64,000 nucleotides of DNA from assembly GCA_027531565.1 (NCBI GenBank), contig JAPZSB010000005.1, positions 482,906-546,905 on the forward strand. The letters are read 5' to 3'. The notes below the pieces were generated by a model. The model saw nothing but the letters and a program-made list of their open reading frames with translations. It was not told where the DNA came from and ran no database searches. Position 1 is the stretch's first letter, and the number at the start of each line of letters is the position of its first letter. The position numbers and the translations under genes are program-made. This document shows, piece after piece, positions 50,204-59,945 of the stretch. Origin of the DNA: Beijerinckiaceae bacterium (GTDB taxonomy: Bacteria; Pseudomonadota; Alphaproteobacteria; Rhizobiales; Beijerinckiaceae).

Positions 50204-51058
50204 ATGGGACAGCCTTTGGTCTTGCGGAGCGTCGCAGCCTTGCGGGCCTGGCGGCAGCAATGCCGCCGCGCCGGCGAGACCGTGGGTCTCGTACCCACGA
50301 TGGGCGCGCTGCATGTCGGCCATCTGAGCCTCGTCAACCGCATCCGTCAGGAAGCGGACCGGGCAATCGTCTCGATCTTCGTCAACCCGACGCAATTCGC
50401 ACCGAACGAGGATTTCTCGAAATATCCCAGAACATTCGAACGCGATCTTCAACAGCTATCTGAAATCGGAGCGGATGCCGTCTTCGCGCCGACCGTGCCG
50501 GAAATGTATCCGGATGGCTTTGCCACAACCGTCACCGTAGCCGGGCCGGCCAAGGTCGGGCTGGAGGATGCGTTCCGCCCGACGCATTTCGCCGGCGTGG
50601 CGACGGTGGTGAGCAAGCTGCTGCTGCAGGCCCTGCCGGATTGCGCGATTTTCGGCGAGAAGGATTACCAGCAGCTCGCCGTCATCCGGCACATGGTGCG
50701 CGATCTCGACATCCCGGTCGAGATTCTGGCCGGCCCGACCGTGCGCGAAGCGGACGGCCTCGCCATGTCGTCGCGCAATGTCTACCTCTCGCCCGAAGAG
50801 CGGGCACTTGCGCCGCGGATCCATGAGATTCTCGAAGGCTGTGCGGCGAAAATCCGCTCCGGCGCGGCCATCCTCTCGGCCGAGACCTGGGGCCGCACCG
50901 AACTGGCAATCGCCGGTTTCGAGGTGGATTACATCGCCATCCGCGATGCCGCGAGCCTCGCACCGGTTGACGAGCCCCGGCCCGGACAGTCGCTGCGGAT
51001 CCTCGTTGCGGCGAAACTGGGCCGGACGCGGCTCATCGACAATATCGCCGCGGGCTGA
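50204..51058 (+). CDS. panC: Pantoate-beta-alanine ligase
   Basis: 284 aa; VGLVPTMGALHVGHLSLV; FVNPTQFAPNEDFSKYPRT; FGEKDYQQL; AMSSRNVYL. Confidence 0.97.
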   Translation: MGQPLVLRSVAALRAWRQQCRRAGETVGLVPTMGALHVGHLSLVNRIRQEADRAIVSIFVNPTQFAPNEDFSKYPRTFERDLQQLSEIGADAVFAPTVPEMYPDGFATTVTVAGPAKVGLEDAFRPTHFAGVATVVSKLLLQALPDCAIFGEKDYQQLAVIRHMVRDLDIPVEILAGPTVREADGLAMSSRNVYLSPEERALAPRIHEILEGCAAKIRSGAAILSAETWGRTELAIAGFEVDYIAIRDAASLAPVDEPRPGQSLRILVAAKLGRTRLIDNIAAG

Positions 51059-51961
51059 TCAACTGGCGAGCAGGGCTTTCCGGGCCTCGCCGAGCTTCTT
51101 CGTCGCCTCGGCGGAAAGCGTCGGGAAAGCAAGGTCGAGGCTCTCCATCTCGGCGATGATCGCCTGCATCACCGCCAGCCGCATGAACCATTTCCGGTCG
51201 GCCGGAATGACATACCACGGTGCATGCGGGGCGGCTGTGGCCCGGATCGCCGCCTCGTAGGCCGCCATGTACTCATCCCAATGCGCGCGCTCGGCGACAT
51301 CGCGGGCGTTGAATTTCCAGTTCTTGGCCGGGTCATCGATGCGGGCGAGCTGGCGCTCCTTCTGCTCGTCCTTCGAGACATGGAGGAAGAACTTCATGAT
51401 CCGCGTGCCGGCGCGGGCGAGATGGCGCTCATGGTCGGCAATCGCCTCCAGCCTTTCCTCCCAGAATTTCTCGCTGCCCGCCTTCTTGGCGAAACCGTTT
51501 TCCGGCAGGCGCTGCGCCCCGAGGAATTCCGGATGCACCCGCACCACCAGCACCTCCTCGTAATACGAGCGGTTATGGATGCCGATCCGCCCACGCTCCG
51601 GCAGGGCCTTGGCCGTGCGCCAGAGGAAATCATGGTCAAGCTCCTCGGGCGAGGGCGCCTTGAAGGAATGCACCTGGCAGCCCTGCGGGTTGACCCCGCT
51701 CATCACGTGCTCGATCGTCGAATCCTTGCCGGCCGCATCCATCGCCTGGAGGATCATCAGCACCGACCATTGGTCGGCGGCATAGAGCAGTTCCTGCAGT
51801 TTCTTGAGCTTGACCTTGCCTTCCTCGAGCAGCGCCTTGCTCTCGTCCTTGTCGATGGCGTGCCCGCCGAGACTGTCACAGGCATGGTCAGCGAGGGAGA
51901 ATTTCCGGCCATTCGTCACCCGGAACGGCGCTACGAAACGGGCTGCATCGTCGATCGGCAT
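51059..51961 (-). CDS. Polyphosphate kinase 2 family protein
   Basis: 300 aa; MILQAMDAAGKDSTIEHVMSGVNPQGCQVHSFKAPSPEELDHDFLWR; GRIGIHNRSYYEEVLVVRVHPE. Confidence 0.93.
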   Translation of the reverse strand: MPIDDAARFVAPFRVTNGRKFSLADHACDSLGGHAIDKDESKALLEEGKVKLKKLQELLYAADQWSVLMILQAMDAAGKDSTIEHVMSGVNPQGCQVHSFKAPSPEELDHDFLWRTAKALPERGRIGIHNRSYYEEVLVVRVHPEFLGAQRLPENGFAKKAGSEKFWEERLEAIADHERHLARAGTRIMKFFLHVSKDEQKERQLARIDDPAKNWKFNARDVAERAHWDEYMAAYEAAIRATAAPHAPWYVIPADRKWFMRLAVMQAIIAEMESLDLAFPTLSAEATKKLGEARKALLAS

Positions 51962-52071
51962 CGGAACCTCCCCTGTTTCCCCCAGTTCACGGGGCTTCGC
52001 GGCAAAAGGCAAGCCCGTGCCCCATGGTCTTTTGGCTTTGAAACGGGAGGGGAGTCGACTATGGCACCCGC

Positions 52072-52743
52072 ATGGAACATGCGATCATCTATGATTGTGA
52101 CGGCACGCTGATCGACAGCGAGCATATTGCCGGCTCGGTCTGTGCCGAGGCGCTGACCTCGATCGGCTACCCGATCACGATGGAAGCGTTCAACACGCGG
52201 TTCAACGGCATCCCCGTCGCGAAGACCTGGGAAATGCTCCGCGCCGAGATCGACCGCCCGCTGCCCGAAGGATTCAACGAGGCGATCAATGCCGAGATCT
52301 ACCGCCGCATGGCGCTGGAACTGAAGCCCGTCGAGGGCGTGGCCGAGGCCATCGCAACGATCGGCGGCAACCGGGCCGTTGCCTCGTCGACCAGCCTCGA
52401 ACCGCTCTGGCGCAATCTCCGCAAGACCGGCCTCGCCGATCTCTTCGAGCCGCATATCTATTCCGCCACTCAGGTGGCGCGCGGCAAGCCGGCGCCGGAT
52501 GTCTTCCTTTACGCCGCCAGCCAGATCGGCGTCGATCCGCACGAGGCCATCGTGATCGAGGATTCGGTCGCCGGAATCCTGGCAGCCCGGCGGGCCGGCA
52601 TGCGGGTGATCGGCTTTTCCGGCGCCAGCAATGGCATCGCAGACCTGCAGCACCGGCTCGAACGGGCAGGGGCCATCATCGTCATCCACCACATGTCCGG
52701 CCTGCCGGATGCGGTGGAAGCCGTTCTGCGCATGCCACGCTGA
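52072..52743 (+). CDS. HAD family hydrolase (beta-phosphoglucomutase-like)
   Basis: 223 aa; IIYDCDGTLIDSEHIAG; VASSTS; KPAPDVFLYAA; IVIEDSVAGILAARRAGM. Confidence 0.93.
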   Translation: MEHAIIYDCDGTLIDSEHIAGSVCAEALTSIGYPITMEAFNTRFNGIPVAKTWEMLRAEIDRPLPEGFNEAINAEIYRRMALELKPVEGVAEAIATIGGNRAVASSTSLEPLWRNLRKTGLADLFEPHIYSATQVARGKPAPDVFLYAASQIGVDPHEAIVIEDSVAGILAARRAGMRVIGFSGASNGIADLQHRLERAGAIIVIHHMSGLPDAVEAVLRMPR

Positions 52744-52823
52744 GCCTCGCTCCCGCCGCGGTTTGGCTTGAGTTTCCCCGGATTTCCCGATAGCTGGCTT
52801 CATCGCCCTGCGGATCGCTGCCC

Positions 52824-53318
52824 ATGCCCCATATCGCCTTCTATGCCGGCTCCTTCGACCCGCCCACCAACGGGCATCTCGATGTCATCCGCCGGTCCTA
52901 TGCGATCGCGGACGAACTGGTCATCGCCATCGGCACGCATCCCGGGAAGGCGCCGATCTTCACCGCCGAGGAACGCACCTCGATGCTCCAGGCTGTGGCC
53001 GCACCGCTGGCCATGGGCAAGCCGCTGACCATCACCACCTTCAACGATCTCACGGTCGATGCCGCGCGCCGCCATGGCGCGACCATGCTGATCCGCGGGC
53101 TGCGGGACGGAACCGATCTCGATTACGAGATGCAGCTCGCCGGCATGAACGGCCAGATGGCGCCGGATATCCAGACAATCTTCCTGCCCGCCTCGCCGAA
53201 TGTCCGCCCGATTACCGCCACGCTTGTCCGTCAGATCGCAGGCATGGGCGGCGATGTCAGCAGCTTCGTGCCCGGACAGGTCCGCGATGCGCTGGCGGCC
53301 AAATTCAGCCGGACATGA
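52824..53318 (+). CDS. coaD: Pantetheine-phosphate adenylyltransferase
   Basis: 164 aa; [41 protein letters not shown]. Confidence 0.96.
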   Translation: MPHIAFYAGSFDPPTNGHLDVIRRSYAIADELVIAIGTHPGKAPIFTAEERTSMLQAVAAPLAMGKPLTITTFNDLTVDAARRHGATMLIRGLRDGTDLDYEMQLAGMNGQMAPDIQTIFLPASPNVRPITATLVRQIAGMGGDVSSFVPGQVRDALAAKFSRT

Positions 53319-53353
53319 TCCGGCCCCCATCCCACGGAACCCGAGGAGATTCC

Positions 53354-53902
53354 ATGCTTCGCCGTACGCTTCTCGCCGGTCTTGCCGGCCTTGTCCCGGG
53401 CCTTGCTTTGGCGCAGGCCGGGCTCGACCCGAACAACACGCTCGCCATTGACCTGAAGGATGGCCGCGTGCTGATCCAGCTCCGGCCCGACCTCGCGCCG
53501 AAACATGTCGAGCGCATCAAGACCCTCGCCAAGCGCGGCTTCTATGACAACATCGTCTTCCACCGCGTCATCGAGGGCTTCATGGCCCAGACCGGCGATC
53601 CGCGCGGCAACGGCACCGGCGGCTCCGACCTTCCGGACCTGCCGGCGGAATTCTCGCGCGAGCCCTTCGTGCGCGGCACGCTGGGCATGGCGCGCTCGCA
53701 GAACCCCAATTCGGCCAACTCGCAGTTCTTCATCTGCTTTGCCGATGCCCAGTTCCTGAACAACCAGTACACCGTCTTCGGCAAGGTCGTTCAGGGCATG
53801 GAATTCGTCGACCGCATCAAGCGCGGCGATCGCAACAACAACGGCGCGGTGACCAATCCGGACAAGATGATCCGCGTCCGCCTGCTCGCCGACATCAAGT
53901 AA
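53354..53902 (+). CDS. Peptidylprolyl isomerase, cyclophilin type, exported
   Basis: 182 aa with signal peptide [64 protein letters not shown]. Confidence 0.94.
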   Translation: MLRRTLLAGLAGLVPGLALAQAGLDPNNTLAIDLKDGRVLIQLRPDLAPKHVERIKTLAKRGFYDNIVFHRVIEGFMAQTGDPRGNGTGGSDLPDLPAEFSREPFVRGTLGMARSQNPNSANSQFFICFADAQFLNNQYTVFGKVVQGMEFVDRIKRGDRNNNGAVTNPDKMIRVRLLADIK

Positions 53903-54176
53903 GGAAAACCCGACAGCTCCGGCATCGCCGGAGCTTAGGAGCGAATGCGACGCCGAGCAGGGCTGCCCCGCAGCCGGTTGCGAGGGACAACAAAGGAAAA
54001 CCCGACAGCTCCGGCACCGCCGGAGCTTAGGAGCAAATGCGACGCCGAGCAGGGCTGCAAAGCAGCCCGTTGCGAGGGACAACAAAGGAAAACCCGACAG
54101 CTCCGGCACCGCCGGAGCCTAGGAGCGAATGCGACGCCGAGCAGGGCTGCCCCGCAGCCCGTTGCGAGGAACAACA
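53901..54176. repeat. Three tandem copies of a 92-bp structured repeat
   Basis: Units begin AAGGAAAACCCGACAGCTCCGGC at 53901, 53993, 54085 (a partial 4th, AAGGAAA, at 54177); each carries two inverted repeats. Confidence 0.93.
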
Positions 54177-54188
54177 AAGGAAAAAGCC

Positions 54189-54656
54189 ATGTCTACCCCC
54201 GAGAACACCCTCATCCTCGACACCACCAAGGGTGTCGTCACCATCGAGCTCCGTCCGGATCTCGCCCCGAAGCATGTCGAGCGCATCAAGCTGCTGGTCC
54301 GCGAGGGCTTCTATGATGGCGTCACCTTCCACCGGGTGATCGATGGCTTCATGGCCCAGGGCGGCTGCCCGCATGGCACCGGCACCGGCGGCTCGGACCA
54401 TCCGGACCTGCCGGCCGAGTTCAACGACGAGCCGCATGTCCGCGGAATCTGCTCGATGGCCCGCGCCCGCAACCCGAATTCGGCGAATTCGCAGTTCTTC
54501 ATCTGCTTCGACGATGCCACCTTCCTCGACGGCCAGTACACGGTCTGGGGCAAGGTCACCTCCGGCATGGAAGCCGTGGACCAGTTCGCCCGCGGCGAGC
54601 CGGTTCGCAATCCGGACCGCATCAACAAGGCGACGATCGCCGCCGATCAGGCCTGA
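54189..54656 (+). CDS. Peptidylprolyl isomerase, cyclophilin type, cytoplasmic
   Basis: 155 aa; [55 protein letters not shown]; no signal peptide. Confidence 0.95.
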   Translation: MSTPENTLILDTTKGVVTIELRPDLAPKHVERIKLLVREGFYDGVTFHRVIDGFMAQGGCPHGTGTGGSDHPDLPAEFNDEPHVRGICSMARARNPNSANSQFFICFDDATFLDGQYTVWGKVTSGMEAVDQFARGEPVRNPDRINKATIAADQA

Positions 54657-54670
54657 GCCGGGCAGGGCGC

Positions 54671-55765
54671 GTGAAGCTCTCGGATTTCGATTTCGAGCTT
54701 CCGGAAGACCGGATCGCGCTCCACCCCGTTTCCCCGCGGGATTCCGCCCGCATGCTGGTTGTCCGCCCCGGCGGGCAGCCGCTTCTGGCCGACAGCCACT
54801 TCCATGACCTGCCGGAAGCGCTGGAGCCCGGCGACCTGCTGGTCTTCAACAATACCCGCGTCCTGCCGACCCGGCTTCTCGGCCGTCGCATCCGCGGCGA
54901 GAACAGCGTTGCCATCGAGGCCCTGCTCATCCGCCGCCTCGACGAGGCAAGCTGGGAAGGCTTCGCCAAACCGGGCAAGCGCCTCGCGCCCGGCGACCGC
55001 GTGGCCTTCGGCAATACCAACCCGGCCTGCCAGCAGGGCAGCCTCGAAGGCGAGGTCATCGCCAAGGGCGAGGAGGGGCTTGTCACCTTCCGGTTCGACC
55101 TCTCGGGCCCGGCTCTGGATGAAGCGCTCGCCCTTGTCGGCGCCATGCCGCTGCCCCCCTATATCCTTGAGGCCCGTCGCCGGTTGGGTGACACGGAAGA
55201 GGCGGATGACCGCGCCGATTACCAGACGATCTTCGCCGAGCGCGACGGCGCCGTGGCGGCGCCGACCGCCTCGCTGCATTTCACGCCGTCGCTGATGGCG
55301 GGCCTCGCCGCACGCGGCATCGAGCATTGCTTCGTCACCCTCCATGTCGGCGCCGGTACCTTCCTGCCGGTCAAGACGGAGAATCTCGACGAACACCGCA
55401 TGCATGCCGAATGGGGCGAGATCACCCCCGCCGCACGGGACCGGATCCGCGCCGCCAAGGCCGCCGGAAAGCGCGTCATTGCGGTCGGGACCACGGCCTG
55501 CCGCCTGCTCGAAAGCGCCGGCCGTTCCGGCATGATCGAGACGTGGATCGGCGAGACGGATATCTTCATCCGGCCGGGTTTCCGCTTCCGGGTGATCGAC
55601 GGGCTGATCACCAATTTCCACCTGCCGAAATCGACGCTGCTGATGCTCGTCTCGGCCTTTGCCGGGTTCGACACGATGCGCGCGGCCTATGCCCATGCCA
55701 TCGCCTCGGGCTATCGCTTCTACTCCTACGGCGACGGCTCGCTGCTGTTTCCGGCGAAAGAATAG
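54671..55765 (+). CDS. queA: S-adenosylmethionine:tRNA ribosyltransferase-isomerase
   Basis: 364 aa; [57 protein letters not shown]. Confidence 0.97.
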   Translation: MKLSDFDFELPEDRIALHPVSPRDSARMLVVRPGGQPLLADSHFHDLPEALEPGDLLVFNNTRVLPTRLLGRRIRGENSVAIEALLIRRLDEASWEGFAKPGKRLAPGDRVAFGNTNPACQQGSLEGEVIAKGEEGLVTFRFDLSGPALDEALALVGAMPLPPYILEARRRLGDTEEADDRADYQTIFAERDGAVAAPTASLHFTPSLMAGLAARGIEHCFVTLHVGAGTFLPVKTENLDEHRMHAEWGEITPAARDRIRAAKAAGKRVIAVGTTACRLLESAGRSGMIETWIGETDIFIRPGFRFRVIDGLITNFHLPKSTLLMLVSAFAGFDTMRAAYAHAIASGYRFYSYGDGSLLFPAKE

Positions 55766-55781
55766 CGCGCCGGCCTCCCTC

Positions 55782-55869
55782 CGTCATGGCCGGGCCTGGC
55801 CCGGCCTTCCACGACTTCGTTTCCTGGGCCGTCAGATCGTGGATACCCGCCCCAAGGGCGGGCATGACG
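55782..55869. repeat. Palindromic dispersed repeat, copy 2
   Basis: CGTCATGGCCGGGCCTGGCCCGGCCTTCCACGACTTCG...AGATCGTGGATACCCGCCCCAAGGGCGGGCATGACG; same architecture as 48144-48230. Confidence 0.9.
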
Positions 55870-55965
55870 GCAGAGGGCGCCGATTTGGGTTTGCGACAGT
55901 AACGGCTGAGGGGCGCTTCCCACTTCCCGTTGGCCTTGCCGCCGGCTTGGGCTAGGAAGCCCGGC

Positions 55966-57108
55966 ATGAGCAACGACACCCCCGATTTCCGCTTCGAGAT
56001 CCATGCCCGCGACGGCAAGGCCCGGCAGGGCACGATCACCATGCCGCGCGGCGAGATCCGCACCCCCGCCTTCATGCCCGTCGGCACGGCCGGCACCGTG
56101 AAGGGCCTTTACATGGATCAGGTCAGGGCCACAGGCGCGGATATCATCCTCGGCAACACCTATCACCTGATGCTCCGCCCGGGGGCCGAGCGCGTCGCGC
56201 GGCTGGGTGGCCTCCATGCCATGACCACCTGGGCCGGGCCGATCCTCACCGATTCCGGCGGCTTCCAGGTGATGTCGCTTGCGGCCCTGCGCAAGCTGAC
56301 AGAGCAGGGCGTGACCTTCCAGTCGCATATCGACGGCTCGAAACACGAACTGACGCCCGAACGCTCGGTCGAGATCCAGGTCCTGCTGGATTCGAACATC
56401 ATCATGCAGCTGGACGAATGCATCCGCCTGCCAGCCAGCCACGAGGAAACGCAGCGCGCGATGGAACTCTCGCTCCGTTGGGCCGAACGGTCGCGCAACG
56501 CCTTCCACGCCATGGTGAAGCCGGGCGAAGGCCGGGCGCTGTTCGGCATCGTGCAGGGCGGAACCGAGCCCGACCTGCGCCGCCGCAGCGCCGAGGCTCT
56601 CGCCGCGCTCGACCTGCCGGGCTACGCCGTCGGCGGGCTGGCCGTCGGTGAGCCGCAGGCCGACATGCTCCGCACGATCGAGGCGACCGAGCCCTTCCTG
56701 CCGGGGGGAAAGCCGCGTTACCTCATGGGCGTCGGCACGCCGGATGACCTGATCGAGAGCATTGCCCGCGGTATCGACATGTTCGACTGCGTCATGCCCA
56801 CCCGCGCCGGGCGGCATGGCACGGCCTATACGCGATTCGGCAAGTTCAACCTGCGCAACGCGAAATTCGCCGAGGATACGCGCCCGCTGGATGCGGAATC
56901 GCCATGCCCCGCCACGCGCGACTATTCCCGCGCCTATCTGCACCATCTCACCAAGGCCGACGAGATGCTCGGCCAGATGCTGCTGACCTGGAACAATATC
57001 GGCTATTACCAATGGCTGATGAATGAGGCCCGTGCCGCCATCCGCGCCGGCCGCTATGCCGATTTCCTTAGCCAGACCAAGGAAGGCTGGCGCCGCGGCG
57101 AGGGGTGA
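55966..57108 (+). CDS. tgt: Queuine tRNA-ribosyltransferase
   Basis: 380 aa from [51 protein letters not shown]. Confidence 0.97.
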   Translation: MSNDTPDFRFEIHARDGKARQGTITMPRGEIRTPAFMPVGTAGTVKGLYMDQVRATGADIILGNTYHLMLRPGAERVARLGGLHAMTTWAGPILTDSGGFQVMSLAALRKLTEQGVTFQSHIDGSKHELTPERSVEIQVLLDSNIIMQLDECIRLPASHEETQRAMELSLRWAERSRNAFHAMVKPGEGRALFGIVQGGTEPDLRRRSAEALAALDLPGYAVGGLAVGEPQADMLRTIEATEPFLPGGKPRYLMGVGTPDDLIESIARGIDMFDCVMPTRAGRHGTAYTRFGKFNLRNAKFAEDTRPLDAESPCPATRDYSRAYLHHLTKADEMLGQMLLTWNNIGYYQWLMNEARAAIRAGRYADFLSQTKEGWRRGEG

Positions 57109-57131
57109 GGGGCATTGCCGGGTGAAGGGCC

Positions 57132-59945
57132 CTACACCGCCCGCACCCTTGCTGCCGCGAACTTGAATTCCGGGATCTTGCCGTAGGGGTCCAGTGCCGG
57201 GTTGGTGAGCCGGTTGGCCGCCGCTTCCTCGAAGGCGAAGGGCACGAAGACCATGCCCACGGCCACATCGCGGTCGGCGCGCAGCCGCGCGCGGATCGTG
57301 CCGCGCCGCGTCTCCACCTCGACAAGCCCGCCCGGTTTCAGCCCCAGCCGCGTGATCTCCTCGGGATGCAGGGCGGCAAGGCCTTCGGGCTCGATCCGGT
57401 CCAGCACCGTGGAGCGGCGCGTCATCGCGCCGGTATGCCAATGCTCGAGCAGGCGACCCGTCGTCAGCACAAGCGGAAACTCCGGATCAGGCAGCTCGTC
57501 CGGCGGAACCAGCCCGGCCGGAACGATCCGGCCCTTGCCGCCGGCGCGCGGGAAACCGGTGCGGAACAGGATATCCTCGCCCGGCGCCTCCGGCGACGGC
57601 GCAGGATAGGTGGCAGTGCCGTCGCGCTCGATCCGGCGAAAGGGCAGGCCCGAGAGCGAGGCCATGTGCCGGCGCATCTCCTCGTAGATCCGCCCGATCT
57701 CCGCGCCGGTCTCCACCCCGTCCGGCTGGAGGCTCTGGCCATACTCCCAGCCGAGGCCGAGGCGGTTGGCGAGCGAAACCAGCAGGTCCACATCCTGCCG
57801 CGCATCACCGGGCAGAGGCAGGACCGGCCGGCCAAGCTGCACCTGCCGGTTGGTGTTCGTGTAGGTGCCGAGCTTCTCGGCATGGGCCGAGGCCGGCAGC
57901 ACCACATCGGCATGGAAGGCCGTTTCGGTGAGGAAAATGTCCTGCACCACGAGGTGCTCCAGCTTTGCCAGCGCCTCCCGGGCATGGTGCTGGTCCGGAT
58001 CGGACATAGCCGGGTTTTCGCCCATGATGAACATGCTGCGGATCGTGCCGGCATGGATCGCGTCCATCACCTCGACCACGGTCAATCCGCGTTTCGCATC
58101 GAGCGCGCGGCCCCATTCATCCTCGAACCCGGCCCGGATCGAGGCATCCTCGACCGAGCGGTAATCCGGGAACACCATGGGAATCAGCCCGGCATCGGAG
58201 GCACCCTGCACATTGTTCTGGCCGCGCAGCGGGTGGAGGCCCGTGCCCGGCCGGCCGACCTGCCCGGTGACAAGGGCCAGTGCGATCAGGCAGCGCGCAT
58301 TGTCAGTACCATGGACATGCTGGGACACGCCCATGCCCCAGAAGATGATCGAGGCCTTCGACGTGGCATAGCGCCGGGCAACTTCGCGCACGACCTCCGG
58401 CGCGATGCCGGAAACCGGTGCCATGGCTTCGGGCGAAAACGCGGCCACGCGGGCCTTCAAGGCCTCGAAACCTTCCACGTTCCGGGAAATGTATGAACGA
58501 TCATACAAACCTTCCGAAACAATGACATGCAGCATGGAATTGAGCAGCGCAACGTCTGTGCCCGGCTTGAAGCGCAAGGCATGCGTCGCATGCCGCATCA
58601 GGCCCGAGCCGCGCGGATCCATGACGATCAGAGTCTTGCCTGCCTTGGCCGCCTGCTTGAAATAGGTGGCGGCGACGGGGTGGTTTTCGGTCGGCCGAGC
58701 GCCGATCACGAGGATGCATTCCGAATCCGCCACGGCCGTGAAGGGCGCCGAGACCGCGCCGGAACCGACGCCCTCCATCAGGGCCGCCACGGAGGAGGCA
58801 TGGCAGAGCCGGGTGCAATGATCGACATTGTTGGTGCCAAAACCCTGCCGCACCAGCTTCTGGAAAAGATAGGCCTCCTCGTTCGAGCATTTCGCGCTGC
58901 CAAACCCGGCAAAGGCCTGCCCGCCATGGCTTTCCAGCACCGCGCGGAAGCCCTCGGCAGCCCGCTCGAGCGCTTCCTCCCAGCTCGCCTCGCGGAAATG
59001 CGTGAACGGATTGGCCGGGTCGACCCGGTCCTCGCCGCGTTTCGGTGCATCGGCGCGCCGGACCAGCGGCACGGTGAGCCGGTGCGGATGGCGGACATAG
59101 TCCTGCCCGAACCGCCCCTTCACACAGAGCCGGTTCTCGTTGGCCGGCCCGTCGCGACCATCGACCCGCACGATGCGGTCATCCTTCACCGCCACGCGGG
59201 TGAGGCAGCCGACCCCGCAATAGGGGCAGACCGTATCGACCTCGCGATCCGGAACGACGACCCCGCGCGTCGCGGTCTGGTCCATCAGCGATTTCTCATA
59301 AAGCGCGCCGGTCGGGCAGGCCTGCACGCATTCCCCGCAGGCCACACAGGTGGAATCGCCCATCGGATCGGCGAGGTCAAAGACCGGCCGCGCAGCATGG
59401 CCGCGATAGCCCATGCCGATCACATCATTGACCTGGACCTCCCGGCAGGCCCGCTCGCAGAGGCCGCAGGCAATGCAGGCATCGAGATTGACGGCAATGG
59501 CGGCATGGGAGGCATCATGCAGCGCCAGCCTGGCCTCCTGCGGGCTGCCATGGCCCTCCCTGCGCGGCAGGCGGCCCTCCCGGGGCTGCACGGCCTCGTG
59601 CCAATGCCAGAACGGCGCGTCAGGATCCGGCGCGGCCTCGCGCGCCGGCATGTCGGCGGCCAGCAGCTCGAACACCATCCGGCGGGCCGCCTCGACCCGC
59701 TCGCCGCCGGTCTCGACCACCATGCCCGGCTGCGGCGTGCGGATGCAGGAAGCCGCCAGTGTCCGTTCGCCCTCGATCGCGCAGAGGCAGGCCCGGCAAT
59801 TGCCGTCCGGCCAGTAGCCCGGCTGGTCGAGATGGCAGAGATGCGGGATCGTTGTTCCTTCGCGCTTCGCGACCTGCCAGATCGTCTCGCCCGGCTGGGC
59901 CTCGACCATGCGGCCATCAAGCTGGAACCGGACAGGCCCGCTCAT
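57132..59945 (-). CDS. NAD-linked formate dehydrogenase, molybdopterin catalytic (alpha) subunit with N-terminal Fe-S domains
   Basis: 937 aa from MSGPVRFQLDGRMVEAQPGETIWQVA; 2Fe-2S GNCRACLCAIEGER, 4Fe-4S CIACGLCERACREVQ, CVACGECVQACPTGAL, VCPYCGVGC; catalytic-type FGSAKCSNEEAYLFQK (Cys, not Sec). Confidence 0.94.
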   Translation of the reverse strand: MSGPVRFQLDGRMVEAQPGETIWQVAKREGTTIPHLCHLDQPGYWPDGNCRACLCAIEGERTLAASCIRTPQPGMVVETGGERVEAARRMVFELLAADMPAREAAPDPDAPFWHWHEAVQPREGRLPRREGHGSPQEARLALHDASHAAIAVNLDACIACGLCERACREVQVNDVIGMGYRGHAARPVFDLADPMGDSTCVACGECVQACPTGALYEKSLMDQTATRGVVVPDREVDTVCPYCGVGCLTRVAVKDDRIVRVDGRDGPANENRLCVKGRFGQDYVRHPHRLTVPLVRRADAPKRGEDRVDPANPFTHFREASWEEALERAAEGFRAVLESHGGQAFAGFGSAKCSNEEAYLFQKLVRQGFGTNNVDHCTRLCHASSVAALMEGVGSGAVSAPFTAVADSECILVIGARPTENHPVAATYFKQAAKAGKTLIVMDPRGSGLMRHATHALRFKPGTDVALLNSMLHVIVSEGLYDRSYISRNVEGFEALKARVAAFSPEAMAPVSGIAPEVVREVARRYATSKASIIFWGMGVSQHVHGTDNARCLIALALVTGQVGRPGTGLHPLRGQNNVQGASDAGLIPMVFPDYRSVEDASIRAGFEDEWGRALDAKRGLTVVEVMDAIHAGTIRSMFIMGENPAMSDPDQHHAREALAKLEHLVVQDIFLTETAFHADVVLPASAHAEKLGTYTNTNRQVQLGRPVLPLPGDARQDVDLLVSLANRLGLGWEYGQSLQPDGVETGAEIGRIYEEMRRHMASLSGLPFRRIERDGTATYPAPSPEAPGEDILFRTGFPRAGGKGRIVPAGLVPPDELPDPEFPLVLTTGRLLEHWHTGAMTRRSTVLDRIEPEGLAALHPEEITRLGLKPGGLVEVETRRGTIRARLRADRDVAVGMVFVPFAFEEAAANRLTNPALDPYGKIPEFKFAAARVRAV

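Noticed and set aside
53231-54109. 292-aa minus-strand and overlapping plus-strand ORFs (e.g. 53945-54316) over the 92-bp repeats
   Set aside because: Repeat period is not a multiple of 3 and frames run antisense into cyclophilin; probably noncoding.
53901-54176. Possible CRISPR-like array
   Set aside because: Units are directly adjacent with no unique spacers, 92-bp period, and no cas genes.
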